From positions 54,766 to 118,765 of the forward strand of contig NZ_LMDU01000003.1 in assembly GCF_001425165.1 (NCBI RefSeq): a stretch of 64,000 bases of DNA. The letters are read 5' to 3'. This DNA comes from Pelomonas sp. Root405 (GTDB taxonomy: Bacteria > Pseudomonadota > Gammaproteobacteria > Burkholderiales > Burkholderiaceae_C). Position numbers and translations under genes: made by a program. Positions 50,502 to 59,771 of the stretch are shown here, one piece after another. The stretch's first letter is position 1. Each line of letters opens with the position of its first letter. Below the pieces are notes generated by a model. That model did no database searches. It was not told where the DNA came from and saw only the letters and a list, made by a program, of their open reading frames with translations.

Positions 50502-51262
50502 GCGGGCTCAGCCACCGATCCGCGCCCACGCTCCGCACGCATCCAGCGCCAGCCAATCCACATCGCGGCCACCAGGTAGGCGATGCTGCCCGGCGCCCAC
50601 ATCGTGATGCCGGCGAGCTGCTGGTCTTGCAGCGGCGCGACGCCCCAGCTCAGCGTGGACGCGAAGTGCGGCGCATACAGCGGCCGCACGGCGAAGGTGA
50701 TGAGCGCGCCCAGCAGCCCCATCTGCACCGTGGTCACCAGGATGGCGCCCAGCGCCGCCGCCGGCGCGGACCGCCGCACCGCCAGCCAGAAGGCCGTGGC
50801 GCTGGCCAGCAGCGTCAGCTGCATCAGCGCGTAGATGGCAGTCGACGACAACGCCGCCGCATAGGGCGCGGGCGCATGCCAGGTCCAGAAGGTCATCGCG
50901 GCGATGGCGGTGCTGCTCCACAGCGGCGCCGGCAGGCGATGCAGCCACGGCGCCATGCCGTGGGCCAGCAGCGGTGCCACCGCCAACACCAGCGCGATGT
51001 GGTGGACCACGCGGATCGTGAAAAAGGCCGAGCTCAGCGCGCACAGCGGCGACACGTAGAGCAGCACCGTCACGGCCCATGCCAGGCGAAGGCTGCGGCG
51101 CTGCCCGGCCGTCGCCGACTGCACCGCAGCCGGGCGCCACAGCGCCATGGCCAGCAGCAGCAGGCAGGCGCCCAGCACCGGATCAAAATTCCAACGGCTC
51201 AGCCAGGCCTCGGGGCCGGGCGCCTCGCCGCAATAGGGAATCCACCTTCTGGGTTCGTCCAC
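50498..51262 (-). CDS. ctaG: CtaG-type cytochrome c oxidase assembly protein
   Basis: A 254-aa multi-helix membrane protein of the caa3 CtaG family: an N-terminal WNFDPVLGACLLLLAMALW helix, HHIALVLAVAPLLAHGMAPW, FWTWHAPAPYAAAL and DQQLAGITMWAPGSIAYLVA. CtaG members assist CuB insertion into subunit I. It overlaps the cytochrome b561 gene by 4 nt and is first in a minus-strand pair, divergent from the DUF2231 gene with a 157-nt promoter gap. Confidence 0.9.
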   Translation of the reverse strand: MDEPRRWIPYCGEAPGPEAWLSRWNFDPVLGACLLLLAMALWRPAAVQSATAGQRRSLRLAWAVTVLLYVSPLCALSSAFFTIRVVHHIALVLAVAPLLAHGMAPWLHRLPAPLWSSTAIAAMTFWTWHAPAPYAAALSSTAIYALMQLTLLASATAFWLAVRRSAPAAALGAILVTTVQMGLLGALITFAVRPLYAPHFASTLSWGVAPLQDQQLAGITMWAPGSIAYLVAAMWIGWRWMRAERGRGSVAEPA

Positions 51263-51419
51263 GTCGTGGCCTCAAGTCGAGTATGCACAGCGCCGGCGGC
51301 AGCGTTTGCCGCAACATTTACGGCAGCCCCGCTCACCGGGCCGCGCCGTGGCCACCGGCAAGCGCCCATGGCAAACGCGCTGCCCGAGGGGCCGGCATCG
51401 CGATTGCCATGGCCCAGCC

Positions 51420-51806
51420 ATGCATGCCGTCATCGCCTTCTCCGCGCTGCCGCTGTTTCTCGGTGCGCTTCTCAGCGACTGGGCCTACAGCAGCAGCTAT
51501 CAGGTGCAGTGGACCAACTTTGCGTCCTGGCTGGTGGCCGCCGGCCTGGTGCTCGCGGGCATCGCGCTGCTGTGGGGCGCGCTGGACGTGCTGCTGCGCT
51601 CACGCACCACGCGGCATCGCCACGGCATGCTTTACCTGCTGTTGCTGCTCGCGACCTTCGTGCTCGGCTTCATCAATGCACTGGTCCACGCCAGGGACGC
51701 CTGGGCTGCGATGCCGACCGCGCTGATCCTGTCTGTCGTGGTGGTGGTGCTCGCTGCAGCCGCCAGCGCGCTTGGCCTGGCAGGCATGCACCGGAGGACG
51801 GCATGA
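51420..51806 (+). CDS. DUF2231-type membrane protein
   Basis: A 128-aa protein with four hydrophobic helices (AFSALPLFLGALLSDWAYS, FASWLVAAGLVLAGIALLWGA, LLLLLATFVLGFINALVHAR, ALILSVVVVVLAAAASALG), matching DUF2231. The ATG at 51420 starts MHAVIAFSALP; longer in-frame starts give Arg-rich shadow sequence. It overlaps the sugar dehydrogenase gene as ATGA, so the two form one unit. Such pairs occur next to c-type cytochrome oxidases, and a membrane link for the dehydrogenase is a reasonable guess. Confidence 0.85.
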   Translation: MHAVIAFSALPLFLGALLSDWAYSSSYQVQWTNFASWLVAAGLVLAGIALLWGALDVLLRSRTTRHRHGMLYLLLLLATFVLGFINALVHARDAWAAMPTALILSVVVVVLAAAASALGLAGMHRRTA

Positions 51807-53167
51807 CGCCCCGGGCCCGGCGCATCGCCCTGGGCACCATGGCCGTCGCGGTGCTGGGCGCAACCCTCGGCTTCGTCGTCGCTCAGACCGGCCCGGCCGC
51901 CGAACAGCACGGTGCCAATCCGCAGCTGCCGTCGCCGGAGCGCGGCCTGCTGCCCGACATGCGCATCGCCGAGCCGGCCGGGTGGGGCGAGCGCCGCCCC
52001 GCCGTGCCGCAAGGCTGGGCGATTCAGGCCATTGCCACCGATCTGAAGATCCCGCGCCAGACGCTGGTGCTGCCCAACGGCGACATCCTCGTGGCCGAAG
52101 GCAGGGGCGGCGGCGCCCCGGCGCTGACGCCGAAGGACATCATTGCCGGCCTCATCAAGGCCAAGGGCACCACGAAGGTCAAGGGCGGCAACCGCCTGAC
52201 CCTGCTGCGCGATGCCGACGGCGACGGCACTTACGAAGGCCGCTGGGTCTATGCCGAGAACCTCAATGCGCCCTATGGCCTCGCCTTCGCCGGCGACAAG
52301 CTCTACGTCGCCAACCAGGACGCGCTGGTGCGGCTGGACTACGCGCCGGGCCAGACTCGCGCCACCGCCGCCCCGGTGACCGTGGCCAAGTTGCCGTCGG
52401 CCATCAACCACCACTGGACCAAGGCCCTCGCGGCGGATGCCGACGGCCGCTATCTCTATGTCGGCATTGGCTCCAACAGCAATGTCGGCGAGCGCGGTCT
52501 GGCCATCGAGGAAAACCGCGCCCTGGTCTGGCAGGTGGACGCCAGCACCGGCGCGACAAAGCCGTTCGCGACCGGCCTGCGCAACCCGACGGCGCTCGCC
52601 TTCGAGCCCGGCAGCCGGCAGCTCTGGGCGGTGGTGAACGAGCGCGACGAACTCGGGCCCGACCTGGTGCCCGACTACCTCACCTCGGTGCGAGAGGGCG
52701 CCTTCTACGGCTGGCCCTATGCCTATTGGGGCCCCAATGCCGACCGCCGCGTGCAGCCTCAGGACGACAGCAAGGTCCAGGCCACCGTCAAGCCGGACTA
52801 CGCCCTGCAGTCGCACTCGGCGCCGCTCGGCCTGTCCTTCGTGCAGCCGGGCGCCGCCGCGCCATTTGCCGAGGGCGCCTACGTCGGCATGCACGGCAGC
52901 TGGAACCGCAAGCAGCCGGTCGGCTACAAGGTGATCTTCGTGCCGTTCACGAACGGCCGCCCCAGCGGCCCGCCGGTCGACTTCGTCACCGGCTTCCAGG
53001 CCGACGGCAAGACCATGGGCCGGCCGGTCGGCGTCACGGTCGACCCCAAGGGCGCGGTGATCGTCGCCGACGACCTGTCCAACACCATCTGGCGCGTGGC
53101 GCCGGCGTCGGCCAGCGCACCTGCGGCGGCCAGCGCACCAATGCCGGCGAGCGCGCCGGCCGGTTAA
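51803..53167 (+). CDS. PQQ-dependent sugar (sorbosone-type) dehydrogenase
   Basis: A 454-aa exported beta-propeller protein of the L-sorbosone/soluble glucose dehydrogenase family. A hydrophobic signal or anchor (about 6-27) precedes the propeller, which shows LVLPNGDILVAEGRGGG, LLRDADGDGTYE, NAPYGLAFAGDKLYVAN, LYVGIGSNSNVGERG, GLRNPTALAFEP and HGSWNRKQPVGYKV. PQQ is the usual cofactor. The start is fixed by GGAGG and the ATGA overlap with the DUF2231 gene. The tail is an Ala/Pro/Ser repeat (SAPAAASAP). It may feed electrons to the nearby cytochromes. Substrate unknown. Confidence 0.88.
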   Translation: MTPRARRIALGTMAVAVLGATLGFVVAQTGPAAEQHGANPQLPSPERGLLPDMRIAEPAGWGERRPAVPQGWAIQAIATDLKIPRQTLVLPNGDILVAEGRGGGAPALTPKDIIAGLIKAKGTTKVKGGNRLTLLRDADGDGTYEGRWVYAENLNAPYGLAFAGDKLYVANQDALVRLDYAPGQTRATAAPVTVAKLPSAINHHWTKALAADADGRYLYVGIGSNSNVGERGLAIEENRALVWQVDASTGATKPFATGLRNPTALAFEPGSRQLWAVVNERDELGPDLVPDYLTSVREGAFYGWPYAYWGPNADRRVQPQDDSKVQATVKPDYALQSHSAPLGLSFVQPGAAAPFAEGAYVGMHGSWNRKQPVGYKVIFVPFTNGRPSGPPVDFVTGFQADGKTMGRPVGVTVDPKGAVIVADDLSNTIWRVAPASASAPAAASAPMPASAPAG

Positions 53168-53180
53168 AGCTGCGGGCGCC

Positions 53181-53909
53181 TCAGGCGTTGAAGCGGTAGC
53201 CCACGCCGTAGATCGCGCGGATGCACTCCGTGCCGGCGCCGGCCTGCTCCAGCTTGCGGCGCAGGTTCTTCACATGGCTGTCGACCGCGCGCTCGGTCAC
53301 GGCGCGGCCGTCATCGTGCAGTTGCGCCAGCAACTGGGCGCGGGAGTAGACGCGGCCCGGTTGCGTCGCCAGCGTGCGCAGCAGGCGGAACTCGATGGGT
53401 GTCAGGTCCAGGGCCTGGCCCCGCCAGCTGGCGCGCCAGCCAGCGTCGTCGATCTGCAGCGGCAGCTCGCCCCCCTCGTCCGCGGCCGGCGCCGGCGGCG
53501 GACCGCCGCTGCCTCGGCTGCGCCGCAGCACCGCCTTGACGCGGGCCATCACCTCGCGCGGGCTGAAGGGGTTCTTGGCGATGTAGTCGTCGGCGCCCAG
53601 CTCCAGGCCCAGCAGGCGGTCCGTCTCGTCGGCGCGCGCGGTCAGCATGACGATGGGCACGCTGCTGCGCGCGCGGATTTCACGGCAGAGGCTCAGGCCG
53701 TCCAGCCCTGGCAGCATCAGGTCCAGCAGGATCAGGTCATGGCGGCGCGCGGTCCAGGCCGGCAGCACGTCGCGGCCATCGGCCACGCACTCCGGCTCGT
53801 GGCCAGCGGCGCGCAGGTAGTCAGCCAGCAGGGCCGACAGCTTGGGCTCGTCCTCGACCACCAGCACGCGTGCGGGGCCGGTGTCCAGGGCTAGCGAAGC
53901 CTCAGCCAT
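53181..53909 (-). CDS. OmpR-family response regulator (BaeR-like)
   Basis: A 242-aa regulator with a receiver domain (about 13-128; acidic VVEDE, phospho-acceptor D63 in LLDLMLPG, T90) and a winged-helix DNA-binding domain (about 150-240; [37 protein letters not shown]). An unusual extra Asn (N113) sits between the conserved Lys112 and Pro114 in [14 protein letters not shown]; relatives have KPFSPREV. The gene overlaps the sensor kinase by 8 nt. By position it probably controls the divergent RND efflux operon. Confidence 0.92.
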   Translation of the reverse strand: MAEASLALDTGPARVLVVEDEPKLSALLADYLRAAGHEPECVADGRDVLPAWTARRHDLILLDLMLPGLDGLSLCREIRARSSVPIVMLTARADETDRLLGLELGADDYIAKNPFSPREVMARVKAVLRRSRGSGGPPPAPAADEGGELPLQIDDAGWRASWRGQALDLTPIEFRLLRTLATQPGRVYSRAQLLAQLHDDGRAVTERAVDSHVKNLRRKLEQAGAGTECIRAIYGVGYRFNA

Positions 53910-55290
53910 GACTCGGCAGCTCAACGCGCAGCCAAAGGCCGCCAAGCGGCGAGGGGCGCGCCTCGATGCGGCCCTCATGCGCCTGCACGATGCGCTGGCA
54001 GATCGACAGGCCCAGGCCCGCCCCGCCGCTGCGCCGGCTGCGCGAGGCCTCGGCGCGGAAGAAGCGCTCGAACAGGCGCGGCAACTGCTCGGGCAGCACG
54101 CCGGGCGCGGAGTCCTGCACGTCGATGACCGCGTGCGGGCCTTCGCGCCGGGCGCTGATGCGCAGCGCGCCGCCGGCCTCGGTGTAGCGGCAGCTGTTCT
54201 CCAGCAGGTTGCTGAAGAGCTGGCGCAGCCGGCGCTCGTCGCCGAAGGCAGGCAGGGGCTGGTCGGGCAGCTCCAGCTGCAGGGCCAGGCCGCTGCCGCT
54301 GATGCGCTCGCGGAAGGCGCCGGCGGTGCCGTCGATCAGCGTGCGCAGGTCGAGGTCGGTCTTGCGATAGGACAGCGCGCCGACATCGGCCAGCGACAGT
54401 TCATGGAGGTCGTCCACCAGCTTGTGCAGCGTCGCCACCTCGCCCTGCAGCGAGCGCAGCGCCTGGGCGTCGAGGCGGCGCACGCCGTCCTCCAGCGCCT
54501 CCAGCTCGCCGTGCATCACGCCGAGCGGTGTGCGCAGCTCGTGCGAGACATCGGCCATGAACTCGCGACGCATCGCCTCGTTGCGCTGCAGGGTCAGGGC
54601 CAGGTGGTTGAAGTCATGGCTGAGCTGGGCGATCTCGTCCTTGCTGGCCGTGACGGGCACGCGGGTGCCGTAGTCGCCGGCGGCCAGGCGATGGCTGGCC
54701 TCGGCCACGCGTCGCACGGGGCGCAGCAGGCGGCGCGAGGCCCAGAACGCCACGCCGGCGGCCAGCAGCACGGCGCCGCCGCCCACCGCCCAGGCGGACC
54801 GCAGCTGCGCATCGGCAAAGCGCTTCTCGGCGCCGGAGCTGACCGACTCGAAGGGCGTCAGCACCAGCCAGCCGACCGTCAGGCCATCGACCACGATGGG
54901 GCGCTCGACGGCGTCCGGCGATGGCTGGCTGAAGCCGGCGATGCGTTGGCGGTCGACATCAAGCAGCGCAAAGCGGCGTGTTGCGCCGGTCAGCTCGGCC
55001 GGGCTGGACTTGACGGCCGGTGCCTGCCCCTCCGGCACGCGCGGTCGCAGCAGCCGGCCCCACAGTTCGGGCTTCTCACGCAGGAAGTCCCAGCTGCCGC
55101 CGTTTTCTCGGTAGCCCGCGGTGACGCTGACCTGGGCCAGGTCCAGCCGGTTGACCGCCTGCTCGTTCAGGTAGCCGAGGAAGTCGCGGTTCAGGTTGAC
55201 GTGGGTCAACACGCCCATGGCCAGGGCCACGGCCATGGCCGTGCTGAACACGGCGGCGAACAGGCGGGCGGTCAGGCTGAGCTTCATCAT
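53902..55290 (-). CDS. Sensor histidine kinase (BaeS-like)
   Basis: A 462-aa membrane kinase. TM1 (about 8-29), a periplasmic sensor region (about 30-162), TM2 (about 165-185), HAMP (about 186-238), HisKA with phospho-acceptor H250 in [14 protein letters not shown], and HATPase with [19 protein letters not shown] and [14 protein letters not shown]. The start is the first of two adjacent ATGs (55290). It is divergent from the efflux adaptor gene with a 103-nt shared promoter region. BaeSR systems respond to envelope or drug stress and induce RND pumps; the same is inferred here. Confidence 0.92.
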   Translation of the reverse strand: MMKLSLTARLFAAVFSTAMAVALAMGVLTHVNLNRDFLGYLNEQAVNRLDLAQVSVTAGYRENGGSWDFLREKPELWGRLLRPRVPEGQAPAVKSSPAELTGATRRFALLDVDRQRIAGFSQPSPDAVERPIVVDGLTVGWLVLTPFESVSSGAEKRFADAQLRSAWAVGGGAVLLAAGVAFWASRRLLRPVRRVAEASHRLAAGDYGTRVPVTASKDEIAQLSHDFNHLALTLQRNEAMRREFMADVSHELRTPLGVMHGELEALEDGVRRLDAQALRSLQGEVATLHKLVDDLHELSLADVGALSYRKTDLDLRTLIDGTAGAFRERISGSGLALQLELPDQPLPAFGDERRLRQLFSNLLENSCRYTEAGGALRISARREGPHAVIDVQDSAPGVLPEQLPRLFERFFRAEASRSRRSGGAGLGLSICQRIVQAHEGRIEARPSPLGGLWLRVELPSHG

Positions 55291-55393
55291 CAGGGGGCAA
55301 TGGTGGCGGCGGCGCGGCCCTCGCGGCAAGCAATCCCGGCCGCTGCAGGTGACTTCAAGCTCTCTCCACATTCTGCTGGCAGCATGCCGCGCC

Positions 55394-56620
55394 ATGGACA
55401 AGCATGTGCGCAAGATTCTCACCTTCCCCGCGCTGGCGGCCCTGCTGGTGCTGGGCGCCTGCCAGGACAAGGCCGGCAGCGACGCGGCCAAGGCCGGCGC
55501 CAAGCCGCCGCCGCCCGAAGTCGGTGTCGTGAGCGTCGGCACGCAGGACGCGCCGCTGGAGCTGGATCTGCCGGGGCGCCTGTCGGCCAGCCAGGTGGCC
55601 GAGATCCGCCCGCAGGTCAGCGGCATCGTGCTCAAGCGCCTGTTCACTGAAGGCTCGCTGGTCCGGGCCGGCCAGCCGCTCTATCAGCTGGACGCCGCCG
55701 GCCTGGAGGCCGAGCGCGCCCGCGCCGCCGCCGCGCTGCAGAAGACCGAGGCCTCGCTGGCCGTGGCGCGCAGCAAGGCCGCGCGCGACGCCGAGCTGCT
55801 CAAGGTCGACGCGATCAGCCGCCAGGCTGCCGACGACAGCGCCGGCGCGTCGAAGCAGGCCGAGGCCGATGTGGCCGTGGCCAAGGCGGCGCTGGATGCC
55901 GCCCGCGTGCAGCTGGAGCGCGCGCGCATCACCTCGCCCATCAGCGGCCGTACCGAGGTCTCGAGCGTGACGGCTGGCGCGCTGGTGACGGCCAACCAGA
56001 CCCAGGCGCTCACGACCGTGCAGCAGCTCGACCCGATGCAGATCGACATCGTGCAGAGCAGCGCCGAGATGCTGACCCTGCGCCGCCAGCTCGACAGCAG
56101 CACCGGCAGCCGCCAGCTCAAGCTGATGCTGGAGGATGGCAGCGTGCACCCGCAACCCGCCACGCTGCAGGTCAGCGGCGTCACGGTGGACCGCGGCACC
56201 GGCGCGGTGACGCTGCGCGCCACGGTGCCCAATCCCAAGGGCAGCCTGCTGCCCGGCATGGTGGTGCGCGCCAAGCTGCTGGCCGGCGTGGACAGCGGCG
56301 TCATCCTCGTGCCGCAGCAGGGCGTCACGCGTTCGCCCACCGGCGATGCCGCAGCCCTGGTCGTGGGCGAGGGCAACAAGGTCGAGCGCCGCCGCCTGGT
56401 GCTGGAGCGTGCGGTCGGCAACCAGTGGCTGGTCACCAGCGGCCTCAAGGTGGGCGACAAGCTCATCGTCGAGGGCCTGCAGCGCGCCCGTCCCAACCAG
56501 GTGGTGACACCGGTGCCCGCCGGCTCGGCACCGAAGAAGAAGGGCGAGGGCAAGCCGCCGGCCGGCGCGGCTTCGGCCGCCTCGCCCGCCTCGGCCGCGT
56601 CGGTGGCGAGCGCGGGCTGA
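55394..56620 (+). CDS. RND efflux periplasmic adaptor (MFP, lipoprotein)
   Basis: A 408-aa membrane-fusion protein. The signal ends in the lipobox VLGAC (C23). The order is typical: a lipoyl half-motif near RLSASQVAEIRPQVSGIV, a helical hairpin (about 95-175; AARARAAAALQKTEASL-type), the returning RITSPISGRTEV, a beta-barrel and a C-terminal membrane-proximal domain (SGLKVGDKLIVEGLQR). It ends with an Ala/Ser/Pro-rich tail. It is the first gene of a three-gene efflux operon, 4 nt before the permease. Confidence 0.93.
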   Translation: MDKHVRKILTFPALAALLVLGACQDKAGSDAAKAGAKPPPPEVGVVSVGTQDAPLELDLPGRLSASQVAEIRPQVSGIVLKRLFTEGSLVRAGQPLYQLDAAGLEAERARAAAALQKTEASLAVARSKAARDAELLKVDAISRQAADDSAGASKQAEADVAVAKAALDAARVQLERARITSPISGRTEVSSVTAGALVTANQTQALTTVQQLDPMQIDIVQSSAEMLTLRRQLDSSTGSRQLKLMLEDGSVHPQPATLQVSGVTVDRGTGAVTLRATVPNPKGSLLPGMVVRAKLLAGVDSGVILVPQQGVTRSPTGDAAALVVGEGNKVERRRLVLERAVGNQWLVTSGLKVGDKLIVEGLQRARPNQVVTPVPAGSAPKKKGEGKPPAGAASAASPASAASVASAG

Positions 56621-56624
56621 CACG

Positions 56625-59600
56625 ATGGCCTCCTTCTTCATTGACCGGCCCATCTTTGCCTGGGTCATCGCCATCGTCATCATGCTGGCCGGCGGCGGCG
56701 CCATCCACCAGCTGGCGCTGGAGCGCTACCCCGACATCGCGCCCACGCGCGTGTCCATCAACACCAGCTATCCGGGCGCATCCGCCAAGGCCATCGAGGA
56801 CTCGGTGACACAGATCGTCGAGCAGAGCCTGAAGGGCATCGACGGCCTGCTGTCCATCGAGTCCAGCAGCAGTGCCGCGGGCAGTGCCAATACGCAGCTC
56901 ACGTTCGTCGCCGGCACCGACCCCGACACCGCGCAGGTGCAGGTGCAGAACAAGGTGCAGTCCATCATCAGCCGGCTGCCGCAGGCGGTGCAAGCCCAAG
57001 GCGTGCGCGTCACCAAGTCGGGCACCGACTTCCTGATGGTGATGATGCTGACCAGCGACGATCCGGCGGTCAGCTCCTCCGACCTGGGCGACTACCTGAA
57101 CAGCACGCTGGTGGACATCATCAGCCGCGTCGAGGGCGTCGGCGACGTCAACGTGTTCGGCTCGGGCTATGCGATGCGCATCTGGCTGGACCCGCTGAAG
57201 CTGCAACGCTACAACCTCGTGCCCGGCGACATCCGCACCGCCCTGCAACAGCAGAACACCGAGGTCTCGGCCGGCCAGATCGGCGCCCAGCCAGCACCGC
57301 CCGGCCAGCGCCTGACGGCCATCATCACCGCGCGATCCAAGCTGACCACGGCCGAAGAGTTCAAGAACGTCGTGCTGCGCGTGCAGCCCGATGGCTCGGC
57401 CCTGCGCCTGGGCGAGGTGGCCCGCGTTGAACTCGGCCGCGACAGCTACACGACCAATGTGCGCTCCAGCGCCCGCACCGCCGCCGGCGTGGCCATCTTC
57501 CCGGCCAGCGGCGCCAATGCGCTCGCCACGGGCGATGCGGTCAAGGCCAAGATCAAGGAACTGGAGCCCTTCTTCCCCCCCGGCTACAAGGCCACGGTCA
57601 CCTTCGACACGACGCCCTTCATCAGCGTGTCCATCAAGGGCGTGGTGCAGACGCTGATCGAGGCCATCGTGCTGGTGGTGGCCATCATGTATCTGTTCAT
57701 GCAGAACCTGCGCGCCACACTGATCCCGGCGATTGCCGTGCCGGTGGTGCTGCTGGGGACCTTCGGCGTGCTGGCCGTGGCGGGCTTCTCGATCAATTCG
57801 CTGACCATGTTCGGCCTGGTACTGGCCATCGGCCTGCTGGTGGACGACGCCATCGTCGTCGTCGAGAACGTCGAGCGCCTGATGCGCGAGGAAGGCCTGT
57901 CGCCCAAGGACGCCACGCGCAAGAGCATGAAGGAGATCACCGGTGCGCTGGTCGGCATCGCCGTCGTGCTGTCGGCGGTGTTCATCCCGATGGCCTTCTT
58001 CGGAGGCTCCACGGGCATCATCTACCGGCAGTTCTCGATCACCGTGGTCAGTGCGATGGTGCTGTCGGTGCTGGTGGCGATGACGCTGTCGCCGGCCTTG
58101 TGCGCCACGGTGCTCAAGCCCGTGCACAAGGGCGAGCACGCCGCCCACGGCGGGCCGTTCGGCAAGCAATTGGACTGGTTCTTCGGCGGCTTCAACCGCC
58201 GCTTCGATGCCTTCACCGAGCGCTATGTGCGCGGCGTCGGCTGGATGAGCCGGCGCGGCGTGCGCAGCTTCGCGGTCTACGTGGCGGTGATCGCCGCCAT
58301 GGGCTGGATGTACAAGAGCCTGCCGACGTCCTTCCTGCCCGACGAAGACCAGGGCGGCCTGCAGATTCAGGTGCGAATGTCGCCGGGTGCGACCAGCGAG
58401 CGCCTGGAAGTGGTGATGCAGCAGCTTGAAACCTACCTGGCCGAGCAGAAGGAAGTGCTGTTCTACAACGTCGTTCGCGGCGCCGGCGGCGACCAGGGCT
58501 CGGGCCAGGGCTTCATCCGCCTGCAGGACTGGAGCGAGCGCAAGACGCCCGAGCAGGCGGCCGGTGCACTGGCCGAACGCTTCACGCGCGAACTGGGCCG
58601 CCGCATCCGCGATGCCAGCGTCTTCATCGTGCAGCCACCCACCGTGCGCGGTCTGGGCGGGAGCGCGGGCATCCAGCTCTTTCTGCAGGACCTGGGCGGG
58701 CTGGGCCAAGACAAGCTGGTGGAGGCCCGCGAGCAGCTCATCGAGCTGGCCAACAAGCGCACCGAGCTGAGCCGCACCCGCACCAACAGCCTGACCGAGA
58801 CGCCGCAGCTGCAGATCGCCATCGACGACCACAAGGCCGGCGTGCTGGGCGTGCAGCCCAACGTCATCAACGAGACGATGTCGATTGCGCTTGGCGGCGC
58901 CTATGTCAACGACTTCATCGACCGCGGCCGCGTCAAGCGCGTGCTGGTGCAGGGCGAGGGCGCCTACCGCGCGGCGCCCGACAGCCTCAACCACTGGTAT
59001 GTGCGCAACAGCGCCGGGCAGATGGTGTCGTTCGCCGCGTTCGCGTCCAGCAGCTGGATCAACGGCCCACGTCAGCTGGTGCGCTACAACGGCAGCTCGG
59101 CCTACGAGATCCAGGCCGATGTGCCGCCGGGCGTCAGCTCCGGTGCGGCCATGAAGGTGATGGAAGAGGTGCTGGCCGAGATGCCGCCGGGCATCGGCTT
59201 CGAATGGTCGGGCCGCAGCTACCAGGAGCGCCTGTCCGGCGACCAGGCGCCGCTGCTCTATGCCGTTTCGGTGCTGTTCATCTTCCTGTGCCTGGCCGCG
59301 CTGTACGAGAGCTGGTCGGTGCCCTTCAGCGTCATGCTGGTGGTGCCGCTGGGCATCCTGGGCGCGCTGGCCGCCAGTCATCTGGGCGGGCAGAACAACG
59401 ACGTGTTCTTCCAGGTCGGCCTGCTGACGACAGTGGGCCTGTCGGCCAAGAACGCGATCCTGATCGTCGAGTTCGCGCAGACCCTGCTGGCCCGCGGTAT
59501 GGGCCTGATGGACGCCGTGCTGCTGGCCAGCCGGCAGCGCCTGCGCCCCATCCTGATGACCTCGCTGGCCTTCATGATGGGCGTGCTGCCGCTGGCCTAT

Positions 59601-59771
59601 TCCAGCGGCGCCGGCTCGGGCTCGCAGAAGGCCATCGGCTTCGGCGTGCTGGGCGGCATGGCCAGCGCGACGGTGCTGGGCATCTTCTTCGTACCGTTGT
59701 TCTACCTGTGGGTGCAGCGGCGCTTCAACCGAAGCAAGCCAGCACCGGCGTCGACGGAGGTGCAGGCATGA
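56625..59771 (+). CDS. RND multidrug efflux permease (HAE1/AcrB type)
   Basis: A 1048-aa inner-membrane drug/proton antiporter. The N-terminus ASFFIDRPIFAWVIAIVIMLAGGGAI, the proton-relay aspartates in GLLVDDAIVVVENVER (transmembrane helix 4) and the second-half GLSAKNAILIVEFAQ are all HAE1 hallmarks. Full family length with no disruption. It starts 4 nt after the adaptor stop and overlaps the outer-membrane factor start as ATGA. Regulated probably by the divergent BaeSR-like pair. Substrate spectrum cannot be read from sequence. Confidence 0.97.
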   Translation: MASFFIDRPIFAWVIAIVIMLAGGGAIHQLALERYPDIAPTRVSINTSYPGASAKAIEDSVTQIVEQSLKGIDGLLSIESSSSAAGSANTQLTFVAGTDPDTAQVQVQNKVQSIISRLPQAVQAQGVRVTKSGTDFLMVMMLTSDDPAVSSSDLGDYLNSTLVDIISRVEGVGDVNVFGSGYAMRIWLDPLKLQRYNLVPGDIRTALQQQNTEVSAGQIGAQPAPPGQRLTAIITARSKLTTAEEFKNVVLRVQPDGSALRLGEVARVELGRDSYTTNVRSSARTAAGVAIFPASGANALATGDAVKAKIKELEPFFPPGYKATVTFDTTPFISVSIKGVVQTLIEAIVLVVAIMYLFMQNLRATLIPAIAVPVVLLGTFGVLAVAGFSINSLTMFGLVLAIGLLVDDAIVVVENVERLMREEGLSPKDATRKSMKEITGALVGIAVVLSAVFIPMAFFGGSTGIIYRQFSITVVSAMVLSVLVAMTLSPALCATVLKPVHKGEHAAHGGPFGKQLDWFFGGFNRRFDAFTERYVRGVGWMSRRGVRSFAVYVAVIAAMGWMYKSLPTSFLPDEDQGGLQIQVRMSPGATSERLEVVMQQLETYLAEQKEVLFYNVVRGAGGDQGSGQGFIRLQDWSERKTPEQAAGALAERFTRELGRRIRDASVFIVQPPTVRGLGGSAGIQLFLQDLGGLGQDKLVEAREQLIELANKRTELSRTRTNSLTETPQLQIAIDDHKAGVLGVQPNVINETMSIALGGAYVNDFIDRGRVKRVLVQGEGAYRAAPDSLNHWYVRNSAGQMVSFAAFASSSWINGPRQLVRYNGSSAYEIQADVPPGVSSGAAMKVMEEVLAEMPPGIGFEWSGRSYQERLSGDQAPLLYAVSVLFIFLCLAALYESWSVPFSVMLVVPLGILGALAASHLGGQNNDVFFQVGLLTTVGLSAKNAILIVEFAQTLLARGMGLMDAVLLASRQRLRPILMTSLAFMMGVLPLAYSSGAGSGSQKAIGFGVLGGMASATVLGIFFVPLFYLWVQRRFNRSKPAPASTEVQA

